DNA of 64,000 bases, from contig NZ_RJUK01000004.1 in assembly GCF_003762925.1 (NCBI RefSeq), forward strand, positions 62,001 through 126,000. Reading direction: 5' to 3'. How positions within the stretch are numbered: the stretch's first letter is position 1; each line of letters begins with the position of its first letter. Below, in pieces: positions 1-8,103 of the stretch. Under the pieces are notes generated by a model that did no database searches, was not told the origin of the DNA, and saw only the letters and a program-made list of their open reading frames with translations. Source of the DNA: Marinimicrobium koreense. Lineage in GTDB: Bacteria > Pseudomonadota > Gammaproteobacteria > Pseudomonadales > Cellvibrionaceae. The position numbers and the translations under genes are program-made.

Positions 1-549
1 CAGATACAGCGCCATCAACAGTGCGGTCAGGTACAAGCTGCGCTCCCAGAGGATGATCATTTGCAGGCTATTGATCACCATCCAGTAAAGCCAGTTTTCC
101 AGAACCTTTCGGGCCACCATATACGTGGTCACCACGGCGGCCCAGGTGGTGAAGGAGTCCAGATAGGGCCAGGCGGCCTGGGTGAACATCGTCAACCAGG
201 TACCGGAGGCCAGGCTGACCAGCACAATGCCCCCGATCACCAGCAGGTGGGTTCGCCAGCGCCAGGTCTGCACCGGCAGCTCGGTATCTCCCCGACCACC
301 GTGACGCCATTGCCACCAACCGTAAACGGCCATGGCCATGTAGTAGACGTTGAGCCCGGACTCCATCAGCAGGCTGACGTTCCAGTAGAGCGCGGTGTAG
401 ATGGCGGTGCTCAGAAAGCCTGCGTACCAGCACAGGGCGTTCTGACGCACGGCTAATACCAGGTAGGCCAGCGCAAGCGTTACCGCGACCAGTTCCCATC
501 CGAGCCACTGGGACCAGGTGTCGGCCAATTGTTGGGTGATGTCGTTCAT
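1..549 (-). CDS. pnuT: PnuC-family membrane transporter, probably thiamine (PnuT-like), partial
   Basis: This is an inner-membrane transporter of the PnuC family, which moves nicotinamide riboside or, for the PnuT branch, thiamine by facilitated diffusion. The reading frame opens with ATG at 549 (MNDITQQLADTWSQWLGWEL) and stays open to base 1, giving 183 codons, so the 3' end lies outside the window. The protein is strongly hydrophobic and has typical family patches: 'YYMAMAVYGWWQWRHG' near residue 68 and 'YLDSFTTWAAVVTTYMVARK' near 130, followed by 'NWLYW'. It starts 16 bases after the thiamine-binding protein gene, in the same direction. Upstream lies a TonB receptor under a TPP riboswitch. 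That context favours thiamine over nicotinamide riboside as substrate, but the sequence alone does not prove it. Family assignment is firm; substrate is inference. Confidence 0.85.
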   Translation of the reverse strand, partial: MNDITQQLADTWSQWLGWELVAVTLALAYLVLAVRQNALCWYAGFLSTAIYTALYWNVSLLMESGLNVYYMAMAVYGWWQWRHGGRGDTELPVQTWRWRTHLLVIGGIVLVSLASGTWLTMFTQAAWPYLDSFTTWAAVVTTYMVARKVLENWLYWMVINSLQMIILWERSLYLTALLMALYL

Positions 550-565
550 CAACTCAGGGTTTCCA

Positions 566-817
566 TCAGTTCAGGGCTTCATAATTGGGCAGAAATTTGG
601 TGACGAATACGGCTTTGCCATACTTTTCGTAACTGTATTTCATGCCATCACGCAGGATGTCCATGACGCGGTCGTAGTCGCCGGTGATGATGGTGCAGGT
701 GGGCACGGTCTGAATCAGAATGCCTTCCTGCTGGTTGAGCCAGTCGATAAACCCTTTGATGGGCGGAATGTAGTCGCCATTAAACGGGTACATACTGATT
801 TCTACTGAGAGTTTCAT
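566..817 (-). CDS. thiamine-binding YkoF/DUF77-family small protein
   Basis: This 83-residue soluble protein belongs to the thiamine-binding (DUF77/YkoF-like) family, whose members bind thiamine or hydroxymethylpyrimidine in the cytoplasm. The N-terminus 'MKLSVEISMYPFNGDYIPPI' and the pattern 'PTCTIITGDYDRVMDIL' match the usual ferredoxin-like core, and its length is normal for single-domain members. The start at 817 has a good ribosome site (GAGAGG, 7 bases upstream). It lies directly before the PnuC-family transporter and downstream, in the same direction, of the riboswitch-controlled TonB receptor. It probably works in thiamine or precursor salvage. A 400-base gap with two hairpin elements separates it from the receptor, so cotranscription is likely but not certain. 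Confidence 0.8.
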   Translation of the reverse strand: MKLSVEISMYPFNGDYIPPIKGFIDWLNQQEGILIQTVPTCTIITGDYDRVMDILRDGMKYSYEKYGKAVFVTKFLPNYEALN

Positions 818-869
818 GGTGTTGCCTCTCTACTCGGAATATTTTGATTAGATGTTGGTGGCGTGTCGA

Positions 870-1013
870 TCCGGTGCACTGACCCAAGACACGCCGTACA
901 TACGTGACGTGCATGGATGCACTAATGCCGCGATGGCATGGATGCCAAAGAGCGGCCCCTGTAGGCTCGGATCGCGGGTCCCCCGCTCCACGGTCTTGGG
1001 TCAGTGCACCGGA
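870..1013 (-). repeat. hairpin element A: 21-bp perfect terminal inverted repeat
   Basis: A perfect 21-base inverted repeat (870-890 and 993-1013, beginning TCCGGTGCACTGACCC) encloses about 100 bases. The interior holds a 30-base core (964-993) that also occurs, inverted and with one mismatch, in element B at 1119-1148. The motif TACGGCGTGTC (minus strand, ends at 888) is also shared with B. Two small palindromes with a GG loop (909-922 and 934-947) lie inside. It resembles a MITE or REP-type mobile hairpin. No transposase is nearby, and I do not recognise a named family. Confidence 0.7.
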
Positions 1014-1091
1014 CCGCCACTTCGCCGGACGTCTGACCCCGTTTCAAACTTGCATTGTTCAGCTTTTTTAGCTGCATGAACGTTTCGATAA

Positions 1092-1198
1092 GTCGGTGTC
1101 AGAAACCTTGGATCAGGACCGTAGAGCGGGGGACCCGCGATCCGAGCCCCCAGGGATGGGTTTACGGCGTGTCCTGATCCAAGGTTTCTGACACCGAC
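1092..1198 (+). repeat. hairpin element B: 28-bp perfect terminal inverted repeat
   Basis: A perfect 28-base inverted repeat (1092-1119 and 1171-1198, beginning GTCGGTGTCAGAAACC) encloses about 51 bases. The loop side contains the same 30-base core as element A (1119-1148, with GCGGGGGACCCGCG) and the same TACGGCGTGTC motif at 1163-1173, in the opposite orientation to A. The arms differ in sequence from those of A beyond a CGGTG near the outer end, yet each set is perfectly self-complementary. The likely nature is a mobile or structural hairpin of the same family as A. Confidence 0.7.
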
Positions 1199-1220
1199 GC
1201 CCCCCACAACTCACAAAACA

Positions 1221-3338
1221 CTAAAACCGCAAGGTCAAATCAACACCCACAACCCGCGGTTCGCCAAACTGATAATAGGGCTTGGTTTCGTAACCATCTC
1301 GCGGGTCGTTACCGAAGGCGCCGAAGCCCCGGGTTTTGACATCCTCATCGGTCAGATTGCGGCCCCAGAGCGCCACCTCCCAACTATCGGCACGATAACC
1401 GATCCGGCCGTTCAACAACTCATACGCATCGGACTGCGCCTCGTGGCGGCTGGAGAAATAAAAATCATCTTTGCCCTCCAACTCCACGCGAGCATACCAG
1501 TGCTCCGTCAGGTTAAACAGCGCACCCACCGCGAACTGATAGCTCGGGGCATGGGGCAGATCGTGGCCGCTCAGATCCTCCGGCTCACCAGTCTCTTCGT
1601 TTGCGCCGACGTGCGCGAAGCTCTGGAAGTCGTCAAATTCGCTATCGAGCAAGCCCACGCTGGCAAACACCTCGGTCATGGGATTGAGTCGGGCATTGGC
1701 TTCGAACTCCAGGCCCCGGGCACTGCCCGCCGCGGCGTTGGTGGTGTAATCGATAAAGCTGCAGGGACAGTTATCGCCCTCGTCCGGGACCACCCGGGAC
1801 TGCTTGGTCTGTACATCGTCCCGATCTTGGTAAAACACCGCCACGCGGGTCTGCAGGGCACCGTCGAGTGCTTCGCCCTTCCAGCCCGCTTCGTAATTCC
1901 ATAGGGTTTCAGTGTCAAACTCCCGCTCATTCGCCGCCAGCGTCTGACTGCTGTTGAAGCCACCGGCCTTGAAGCCGCGCGAGGCCAGGGCGTACCACAG
2001 GTTATCCTCTGCGTCGCGATATTCCAGAGCCAGCTTGCCGCCCCACATGTCTTCCGACGGGCTGAACACGGCGCCGTCACTGTCGGCGTAGTCGGCATCG
2101 CGGGTTTCGTGGCGCAGGCCGGCTTTCAGGGTCAGGCGCTCGGCCAGGGGAATATCCAACTGACCGTAGAGCGCGGTGTTCTCGGTACTGAAGGCACTTC
2201 GGAAATCCTCTTCCAGGTAGGTGTACTCCCGGCGTAAGTCCTCACTCTGGTCCCGGTAGTAAGTACCGACCACCCAGCCCAGCTCATCCTCTGCATTGCG
2301 CGATACCAGGCGCAGGTCGACGCTGGTATTGTCGTTGTCCCGCAGGTAGTTATCAAAGGAGTTGTAGCCGTCGAAAACACACTCGAAGTCGACACAGATA
2401 TCTTCGTAGGCCCAGTCTTCGTCGTAGCCATATTCGAGATCGGACTGGGCGTGACTGACCAGCGCCTCCACATCAAACGCCTCGGTAGCCTGCCACTGCA
2501 GGCGCACCGAACCGGCGGTGCTCTCCTGGCGGTCGTGGCCCGGCTGGTCCGACAGAGTGGTGCGGGTGTTGTCCAGGGAGAAGCCGTCGTAACCGTTGTC
2601 GACATCGACATAGAAGGCAGTCAGGTCGACCGTGAGGTCGGCGCGGGGCTGCCAACGCAGTTTGCCCCGCAGGGTCTGCTCATCGATATCGGCATTGTCG
2701 TCGGTGCCGAGATAGGCATTTTCCTGATAGCCATCACTGAGGGTGGTGCCCGCCGCCAGGCGATAGCTGAGCGTGTCCGATACCGGGCCGCTGATGACGC
2801 CGCTGGCGGTGTGGGTGTTGTACTCGGCCACCCCGAGGCTGGCCGTGCCTTCGAATGATTCAGTGGGCGTGCCCGAGACCATATTGATCAGGCCCGCCAT
2901 GGCGTTGGCGCCGTAGAGCGTGCCCTGAGGCCCCCTCAGCACTTCGACCTGCTGGATATCCAGGGTGGTGGCGCCGGCGCCAATGCCGGTCATATCAATA
3001 CCGTCGATGATCAGGCCAACCGACGGGTTGACCGGCTCGACGAACTGGCTGCGCTCACCGATACCGCGAATCTGGAAGAAACGCGCCCGGGAAGTGCCGG
3101 CGGAAAAATTGACGTTGGGCGCGGTGTTCAGCACCTGGGAGAGGTGGTCGGCGCCGCGTTGGCGGATGGTTTCGGCATCAATGACCGAGGCGCTGGCGGC
3201 CAGGTCAAGAAGGCCGGACTGGCGAAAATCGGCGGTGACCAGAATTTCTTCATCGATCTGGGCCACATCCTGTGCCTGAGTGCTGACCGTCAAAAGCGCG
3301 GCCGTCAAAGCGGAAAGCGAAAAGCGTGTCGGGTTCAT
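1221..3338 (-). CDS. TonB-dependent outer-membrane receptor, probably thiamine uptake
   Basis: This 705-residue TonB-dependent receptor is expected to import a large or scarce ligand across the outer membrane. The N-terminus 'MNPTRFSLSALTAALLTVST' is a signal peptide ending at AQA. It is followed by the TonB-box and plug region ('EEILVTADFRQSG', 'IRGIGERSQF', 'VEVLRGPQGTLYGANAMAG'), then a beta-barrel that ends in the usual aromatic residue ('GVDLTLRF'). I chose ATG at 3338 over an upstream TTG at 3353, because GGAG sits 9 bases before the ATG. A TPP riboswitch lies 130 bases upstream on the same strand. Thiamine-regulated TonB receptors are known in gammaproteobacteria, so thiamine or a precursor is the best ligand guess. 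The family is certain; the ligand is inferred from regulation and neighbours. Confidence 0.92.
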   Translation of the reverse strand: MNPTRFSLSALTAALLTVSTQAQDVAQIDEEILVTADFRQSGLLDLAASASVIDAETIRQRGADHLSQVLNTAPNVNFSAGTSRARFFQIRGIGERSQFVEPVNPSVGLIIDGIDMTGIGAGATTLDIQQVEVLRGPQGTLYGANAMAGLINMVSGTPTESFEGTASLGVAEYNTHTASGVISGPVSDTLSYRLAAGTTLSDGYQENAYLGTDDNADIDEQTLRGKLRWQPRADLTVDLTAFYVDVDNGYDGFSLDNTRTTLSDQPGHDRQESTAGSVRLQWQATEAFDVEALVSHAQSDLEYGYDEDWAYEDICVDFECVFDGYNSFDNYLRDNDNTSVDLRLVSRNAEDELGWVVGTYYRDQSEDLRREYTYLEEDFRSAFSTENTALYGQLDIPLAERLTLKAGLRHETRDADYADSDGAVFSPSEDMWGGKLALEYRDAEDNLWYALASRGFKAGGFNSSQTLAANEREFDTETLWNYEAGWKGEALDGALQTRVAVFYQDRDDVQTKQSRVVPDEGDNCPCSFIDYTTNAAAGSARGLEFEANARLNPMTEVFASVGLLDSEFDDFQSFAHVGANEETGEPEDLSGHDLPHAPSYQFAVGALFNLTEHWYARVELEGKDDFYFSSRHEAQSDAYELLNGRIGYRADSWEVALWGRNLTDEDVKTRGFGAFGNDPRDGYETKPYYQFGEPRVVGVDLTLRF

Positions 3339-3469
3339 GGGCAGAGTCTCCAAAACAACGTTTAAGTGGAGACCCGGTATGCGAGCGGGAGTGTGCTGGA
3401 ACGCTATTTATTGTGGCGGGCCAAGGGGCTGGCCTGCGGCACCCTACGACTATTTCGAGGGCGCTGGTT

Positions 3470-3570
3470 CCTCTTCCTATCCCTACGCCGGCATTAACCG
3501 GATCAGGTTCAACGGGTCCGCTCTGTGGTCAGAGCGTCTCAGGTACATGACCTCCCCGAGGAGTGGCGCC
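3470..3570 (-). promoter_or_regulatory. TPP (THI-box) riboswitch
   Basis: On the minus strand the conserved TPP aptamer is clear: a 5' part with 'CCTCGGGGAGG' and 'CCTGAGA', then 'TGAACCTGATCCGGTTAATG' and 'CCGGCGTAGGGA'. The outer stem can form between GGCGC near 3570 and GCGCC near 3460-3466, with an added CTCCTC/GAGGA pairing. It precedes the TonB receptor by about 130 bases. No U-run terminator is obvious between the aptamer and the start codon, so control of translation is more likely, though I cannot fold the RNA here. It ties the receptor, and probably the YkoF-like and PnuC-like genes, to thiamine status. Confidence 0.93.
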
Positions 3571-3605
3571 AATTCTAACGCGAATGAGGGGCTATCGCCA
3601 AACGA

Positions 3606-3947
3606 TCAATCCTCCTGCCAGACCCAGTAGCTGGCGCCGGCCACCAACACCGCCGTCGCCAGCAGCCCCACCTGAATCACGACCGTCAACGGCGTTGCCA
3701 GCAGCGCCCCCGCCAGCGCATAGGCCCAGGTTGGGGCGGGAATCAGTACCAGCGCCAGCAGACCGGCCAGTCCCGCCATCAACAGCACCCAGAGGACTCT
3801 GGACAAACGCCCCGCGCGGCGCACTGGCAGGCGGTGCATCACCGCATCGGTAAAACCGGCGTCGTCAATGTGGTCGCTGTTACGCTGCAGCGTCTGGCTC
3901 AGCCAGGCGTCCAGTTCGCGCTCGTCGTTGGGAATATCGGATTTCAT
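3606..3947 (-). CDS. small membrane protein, likely ECF sigma regulator
   Basis: This is a 113-residue protein of unknown function. The N-terminal 45 residues are polar and acidic ('DAWLSQTLQ', 'DDAGFTDAVMHRLP'). About three hydrophobic segments follow (roughly 50-69, 72-90 and 88-107). Its start overlaps the stop of the ECF sigma gene by 4 bases (ATGA), so the two are translationally coupled. The layout of a cytoplasmic N-terminus plus membrane anchor, encoded right after a sigma factor, fits an anti-sigma factor or sigma-responsive membrane protein. The typical zinc-binding anti-sigma motif (HxxxCxxC) is absent. Function is inferred from position only. Confidence 0.75.
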   Translation of the reverse strand: MKSDIPNDERELDAWLSQTLQRNSDHIDDAGFTDAVMHRLPVRRAGRLSRVLWVLLMAGLAGLLALVLIPAPTWAYALAGALLATPLTVVIQVGLLATAVLVAGASYWVWQED

Positions 3948-4522
3948 TGTGCCGTCTCCTGCCAGGATGACAGATGGGTTCTCAGGGCCTTTTTACCACG
4001 GAGCAGGTGGGTTTTAACGGTACCAAGGGGAATGCCCATCACCTCGGCCACCTCTTCCTGCGTGAGCTCTTCCTCCAGGCTCAGGCGCAGGGCCCACTGT
4101 TGGGGCTGGCTCAATCGGGCCATGGCCGCTTCCAGGTCGCGCCGGGCGTCCAGGGAGCCGGCATGCCCCGCCTGCACCTGATGACTGTCCAGCTCAGGCG
4201 TGGCGTCCTCCAGGTCAACCTTGGTCCAGCGCTCCCGCGCCAGCCGCTTCTGGCTGGCCGCCAGATTGAACGCAATGCGATACAGCCAGGTGGAAAAACG
4301 CGCTTCGCCCCGAAAGCTGTGCAGCGAGCGGTAGACCTTGATGAACACCTCTTGAGCCAGATCGTCGGCCGCGGCCTCGTCTCCATTGCACAGGCGCCGG
4401 GCCCAACGGCGTACCGGCGACTGATAGCGCAGGACCAACTGCCGGAAGGCGTGCTGGTCCTGCTGGGTCATGACGCGGGCAATCAGGCCAGCGTCAGACA
4501 GAGGCTCAGGATTAGGGATCAT
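3944..4522 (-). CDS. ECF-type RNA polymerase sigma factor (RpoE-like)
   Basis: This 192-residue extracytoplasmic-function sigma-70 factor directs RNA polymerase to a small regulon. Region 2 is visible at about residues 25-95 ('RQLVLRYQSPVRRWARRLC', 'DDLAQEVFIKVYRSLHSFRG', 'RFSTWLYRIAFNLA'). Region 4 is at about 130-185 ('LSLEEELTQEEVAEVMGIPL', 'GTVKTHLLRGKKAL'). Its ATG overlaps by one base the stop codon of the DUF6249-like gene (TAATG), and its own stop overlaps the next gene. The three genes therefore form one tightly coupled operon. The regulon and inducing signal cannot be read from the sequence. Confidence 0.93.
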   Translation of the reverse strand: MIPNPEPLSDAGLIARVMTQQDQHAFRQLVLRYQSPVRRWARRLCNGDEAAADDLAQEVFIKVYRSLHSFRGEARFSTWLYRIAFNLAASQKRLARERWTKVDLEDATPELDSHQVQAGHAGSLDARRDLEAAMARLSQPQQWALRLSLEEELTQEEVAEVMGIPLGTVKTHLLRGKKALRTHLSSWQETAQ

Positions 4523-5031
4523 TACTGCGCCTGACGCTCAGCGAGTTTCCAGATCAGGATCTTGGCCAGGCCCATGCCCACCAGGATCAGCCCGATGCTG
4601 CCAATAGCGAAACCGGTCATCAGGGTCAGGAACACCGTCAGACCGATACCCGCCCCCAGCAGTACCAACCCCTGGTTCAGGTTGCGGACCGGGCTTGGCA
4701 GCGCGTCCTCCATCAGGTTCTCCGGCACCGGCTGGCCAGCCTCCAGAAACTTCTGGATACGTTCGTTGAGCAGTTGCTGGCGCCGCTCCCGGTGGCGGAA
4801 GACGAACAGGGCAATCAGAATCACCGCCAGCGCTGGAGCGCCAAACACCATCAGGATGGCAACAACCGGAATGATCAGGGCCGCCGCATCGCCCCCGGGA
4901 ATATGCTCGGGCATATGTTGCTGCCAATTGGCGGTTTCCGCTAAAGCGGGCACAGCCCCACTGATCAAGCCAAAGGCGAGCAGCGCTACGGCCGCAATGC
5001 GCAACAGGTGATTCAGAGTCAGATGTTTCAT
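4522..5031 (-). CDS. DUF6249-like membrane protein preceding ECF sigma
   Basis: This 169-residue membrane protein has a signal-like N-terminus ('LLRIAAVALLAFGLISGAVP' ending at ALA). A transmembrane segment follows at about residues 50-75 ('ALIIPVVAILMVFGAPALAV'), then a charged stretch ('FRHRERRQQLLNERIQKFLE') and two closely spaced C-terminal membrane segments. The pattern resembles DUF6249 proteins, but I cannot confirm this without a search. I chose ATG at 5031 because GAGGA precedes it by about 8 bases. Upstream ATG or GTG codons lack such a site. It is the first gene of the sigma-factor operon and may sense or respond to an envelope signal. Confidence 0.75.
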   Translation of the reverse strand: MKHLTLNHLLRIAAVALLAFGLISGAVPALAETANWQQHMPEHIPGGDAAALIIPVVAILMVFGAPALAVILIALFVFRHRERRQQLLNERIQKFLEAGQPVPENLMEDALPSPVRNLNQGLVLLGAGIGLTVFLTLMTGFAIGSIGLILVGMGLAKILIWKLAERQAQ

Positions 5032-5127
5032 GGTCCATTTCCTCGTATCAGTCATTCTAGCGCGTCCAGCGAGGCGCTGGGTTACCAATCAAGACGAGGG
5101 CAATGGCGGGTCTGGATTCAAAGGCGG

Positions 5128-5173
5128 GCAAAAAAAATCGGGGGCGAGCGCGGTGGGCCCGAAAGCCCACCGC
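5128..5173 (-). terminator. intrinsic terminator of the chemotaxis receptor gene
   Basis: On the minus strand GCGGTGGGC-TTTCGG-GCCCACCGC (5149-5173) forms a strong GC stem. A T-rich run (complement of the A-run at 5130-5137) follows a short C-rich spacer. It lies just after the methyl-accepting protein stop. The distance between stem and T-run is longer than ideal. Confidence 0.6.
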
Positions 5174-5180
5174 AACACGC

Positions 5181-6806
5181 TTACAGCTGGAACCGGCTGA
5201 CCAGCGTATTGAGCTCCACCGCCAGTTTGGAAAGCTCTTCGGCCGACGCACTGGTCTGATTCGCGCCCGCCGCCGACTGGGTGGCGATGTCGCTGATCTT
5301 GACCAGATTGCGGTCCACTTCCCGCGCCACGCTGGCCTGCTCTTCCGAGGCGCTGGCAATGACCTGGTTGCGCTCGTTGATATCGTCGATGCCCTCGGCA
5401 ATTCGCTCCAGCGCCTCGCCGGCGGCCTTGGCCACCGCCAGGGTCTCCGTGGCGCGGGTGCTGCTCAGTTCCATGGAAGACACCGCATCCTTGGTACCGC
5501 TCTGAATGTTGTTGATGATGGTCTCGATTTCCTTGGTGGAAGTCTGAGTTCGGTGCGCCAGAGCGCGTACTTCGTCCGCCACCACAGCAAAACCGCGACC
5601 GGCTTCCCCGGCCCGGGCCGCTTCAATCGCCGCATTCAGGGCCAGCAGGTTGGTCTGCTCAGCGATGGCCAGAATCACATCCATTACTTTACCGATGTCA
5701 TTGGCCTGTTCGGCCAAGCCATTGACCGACTCCGAGGTCTTGTCGATTTCTTCGGTCATAAACTGGATGGATTTTCGGGTCTCGCGCACTTTGGCCAGCC
5801 CATCTTTGGTGGCGCTGGCGGATTCACCGGACGACTCCGACGTTTCCGTGGCATTGCGAGCCACTTCTTCTACCGCCGCGGTCATTTCGGTAACCGCACT
5901 GGCCGCCTGCTGAATCTCGTCGGTCTGCTCCTGCAGGCTGCGCGAGGAGTCTTCTGCCACCGAACTCAACTCCTCAGTTGCTGAAGCCAATTGGGTGGAG
6001 GAGTTGGAGATCTGGCTGATGGCACTGCGCAGGTTCTCCCGCATGACCGCCAGCGAATTGAGCAGGCGGGCCGGTTCGTCGTTGCCCCTGACGTTGATCG
6101 ATTGACTGAGATCGCCGGCCGCGATCGTCTCGGCATTATCCAGAGCCTGGGCCAACGGCTGGACGATACTGCGGGCGAGGAATACCGCCAGCCCGATACC
6201 AAGCAGCACCGCCACCGCAATGGCCACAATCACCGCCATTTTCGCTTCGGCAAATACCGCGGCACCTCGTTCATCCGCCAGGCGAGAGCCCTCCTGATTG
6301 ATATCCGACAACTCCAGCAACGCCTCAGCCATTCGATCCGCCGGCGCGCCGAGCGCGATGGTGACGATCCCCATCGCCGAGGAGAAGTCCCCCTGCTGCA
6401 CATAATCAACGAGAATGTCGGCATTCTCGAAGTATTCGGACTGAGCCTCAACAAACCGGTCATAAACCGCCTGCTCCTCCGGCGTATTGATCACCTGTTC
6501 GTAGCGCTCCTGATTGGTTCGGACATCCGCCTTAACGGCTTCCATACGCTCGATATTCTGCTCAACCATCACCGGATCTTCGTCGGCGGCGGCCCGCAAG
6601 GTGAACACCCGGTAACGCATCATGCTGGTCCCCAGATCGCCCACCGCACGCACACCGGGCAACCAGTCCTCATTGATCTCCGTGGAGATCTCGTCCATCC
6701 GGGCCATTTCATACAAAGCGAAGAGCCCGAGGCCAATCAACAGCAGAAGCACCGCCCCAAAACCTGCGGCCAGACGAGGGCCGATATTTAACGCGCGTAA
6801 AAACAT
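5181..6806 (-). CDS. methyl-accepting chemotaxis protein
   Basis: This is a 541-residue transmembrane chemoreceptor. The first membrane segment is at about residues 10-30 ('[20 protein letters not shown]'). A periplasmic helical sensor domain (about 31-185, four-helix-bundle type) follows, then a second membrane segment ('[20 protein letters not shown]') and a HAMP linker containing '[18 protein letters not shown]'. The cytoplasmic methylation and signalling region has the conserved hairpin tip '[19 protein letters not shown]' and '[18 protein letters not shown]'. There is no C-terminal CheR-tethering pentapeptide. I chose ATG at 6806, where the membrane segment begins normally; a longer frame starting at 6881 adds 25 unrelated residues. 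The ligand is unknown, and no chemotaxis partners lie nearby. Confidence 0.93.
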   Translation of the reverse strand: MFLRALNIGPRLAAGFGAVLLLLIGLGLFALYEMARMDEISTEINEDWLPGVRAVGDLGTSMMRYRVFTLRAAADEDPVMVEQNIERMEAVKADVRTNQERYEQVINTPEEQAVYDRFVEAQSEYFENADILVDYVQQGDFSSAMGIVTIALGAPADRMAEALLELSDINQEGSRLADERGAAVFAEAKMAVIVAIAVAVLLGIGLAVFLARSIVQPLAQALDNAETIAAGDLSQSINVRGNDEPARLLNSLAVMRENLRSAISQISNSSTQLASATEELSSVAEDSSRSLQEQTDEIQQAASAVTEMTAAVEEVARNATETSESSGESASATKDGLAKVRETRKSIQFMTEEIDKTSESVNGLAEQANDIGKVMDVILAIAEQTNLLALNAAIEAARAGEAGRGFAVVADEVRALAHRTQTSTKEIETIINNIQSGTKDAVSSMELSSTRATETLAVAKAAGEALERIAEGIDDINERNQVIASASEEQASVAREVDRNLVKISDIATQSAAGANQTSASAEELSKLAVELNTLVSRFQL

Positions 6807-7097
6807 AATCTGATCCCAAGATTCCGGGCTGTTGTTATTCCTTTTCACTCGCCCCAAATTTTCTGGTATGAAAACCAACACCCCTGGCCGGGGATATTCC
6901 CACAGTTTTCAAAGTCATTGTCTCGTTCGTCACGGGCACCACGGCCCCTGTTGGACTCTAGCACAGGACTTCAAGTACCACCGTGCCGGCCCTGATAAGG
7001 CTGTCGGCGGGGGGCCAGCAAAGTTGAGGCCTTTTTTGCCCCCTGGTGTACACTATCGGCCTACTGATCCTGTCCCCACAACGCTAGGGAGCTTGCC
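6807..7097. other. divergent intergenic region, no gene seen
   Basis: These 291 bases separate two divergent genes and should hold both promoters. I found no strong -35/-10 pair. A weak TACACT near 7049 could serve the oxidoreductase gene, but the nearest -35-like hexamer (TTGAGG) is 19 bases away. No sigma-28 consensus for the chemoreceptor was evident. Confidence 0.6.
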
Positions 7098-8090
7098 ATG
7101 AACAAGATTCGCTGGGGGGTGCTCAGCACCGCCAATATTGGTCGCAAGAAAGTCATTCCCGCCATTCAGGCCTCCGAGCGAGGTGAAGTGGTCGCCGTGG
7201 GCTCGCGCTCCGAAGACAGTGCCCGCGCCTTTGCCGACGAGCTAGGCATTCCCGTGGCCCACGGCAGCTACGAAGCCCTGCTGGCGGACCCAAATATCGA
7301 CGCCATCTACAACCCCCTGCCCAACCACTTGCATGTGCCGCTGTCGATTCAGGCGCTGGAAGCGGGCAAGCACGTACTGTGTGAAAAGCCCATCAGCCTG
7401 GACGTCAAAGACCTGCAGGCGCTCAAGGCCGCGGCCAAGGCCCACCCCAAGCAGAAGCTGATGGAAGCCTTCATGTACCGCTTCCACCCCCAGTGGCAGC
7501 ATGTGCGCGAATGGCTGGAGCGCGGGGACCTGGGGCAAGTAAGGACTTACACCGCCTTCTTTGCCTACAATAACCGGGACGATGAGAACATCCGCAACCT
7601 GCCGGACATCGGTGGTGGCGGGCTGATGGACATTGGCTGCTACGGCATCTCCTCCGCCCGGCATGTCTACGGCGCAGAGCCGGTGCGTGTGGTCGGCAGC
7701 GTGCAGCCACTGGCTGGCTACGAGGTGGACTGCCTGACCTCGGCCATCATGGAGTTCCCCGACGGCACCGCCACCTTTACCGTCACCACCAAAACCGAGG
7801 CTACGCAGTGGGCGGAAATCCACGGTGAGAAAGGCATGATCCGCCTGGAGAAGCCGTTCAACCCCGAACCCGGCGATGAGAACCGGGTTACCCTGGTTAT
7901 CAGTGGGGAAAAGCAGACCTTCAGCTTTCCAGAACCCAATCAGTACCAGCTGATGGTGGACGCCTTCAGCCAGAGCATCCAGGAGGACACGCCGGCCCCT
8001 ACCCCGCTGTGGGATGCGGAAGCCAATATGCGCATTATTGATGCGCTTTTCACCAGCTCGGACGAAAGCCGCTGGGTCAATCTGGACTGA
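7098..8090 (+). CDS. Gfo/Idh/MocA-family NAD(P)-dependent oxidoreductase
   Basis: This is a 330-residue oxidoreductase of the Gfo/Idh/MocA family, which oxidises or reduces sugars and related polyols with NAD(P). The Rossmann start '[19 protein letters not shown]' is present, as are the catalytic-domain markers '[11 protein letters not shown]' near residue 95 and '[13 protein letters not shown]' near 175. It resembles the dihydrodiol/xylose dehydrogenase-like branch. The start has a ribosome site (AGGGAG) about 7 bases upstream. It ends 13 bases before the NADH dehydrogenase gene and the two are probably cotranscribed. Substrate cannot be deduced. Confidence 0.9.
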   Translation: MNKIRWGVLSTANIGRKKVIPAIQASERGEVVAVGSRSEDSARAFADELGIPVAHGSYEALLADPNIDAIYNPLPNHLHVPLSIQALEAGKHVLCEKPISLDVKDLQALKAAAKAHPKQKLMEAFMYRFHPQWQHVREWLERGDLGQVRTYTAFFAYNNRDDENIRNLPDIGGGGLMDIGCYGISSARHVYGAEPVRVVGSVQPLAGYEVDCLTSAIMEFPDGTATFTVTTKTEATQWAEIHGEKGMIRLEKPFNPEPGDENRVTLVISGEKQTFSFPEPNQYQLMVDAFSQSIQEDTPAPTPLWDAEANMRIIDALFTSSDESRWVNLD

Positions 8091-8103
8091 GGAGAGGCAT
8101 TTC

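Larger units (their letters stand above)
818..1220. other. intergenic region built largely of two hairpin elements
   Basis: This 403-base gap between the TonB receptor stop and the thiamine-binding protein start holds no convincing gene. Most of it is taken up by two inverted-repeat elements (870-1013 and 1092-1198), annotated separately. Short frames across it have no recognisable product. Transcription from the TPP riboswitch would have to read through both hairpins to reach the downstream thiamine genes. Confidence 0.75.

Noticed and set aside
68..508. Alternative minus-strand frame of 146 codons at the left edge
   Set aside because: It is the wrong frame of the PnuC-family gene. The frame starting at 549 gives clear membrane segments and family motifs and is open to the window edge.
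7010..7055. Promoter candidate TTGAGG ... TACACT before the Gfo/Idh/MocA gene
   Set aside because: The spacer is 19 bases and both boxes are weak, so it is not annotated as a promoter.
8014..8103. Longer ndh frame starting inside the preceding gene
   Set aside because: The FAD-binding fold begins right at the ATG at 8104, which has a strong ribosome site.
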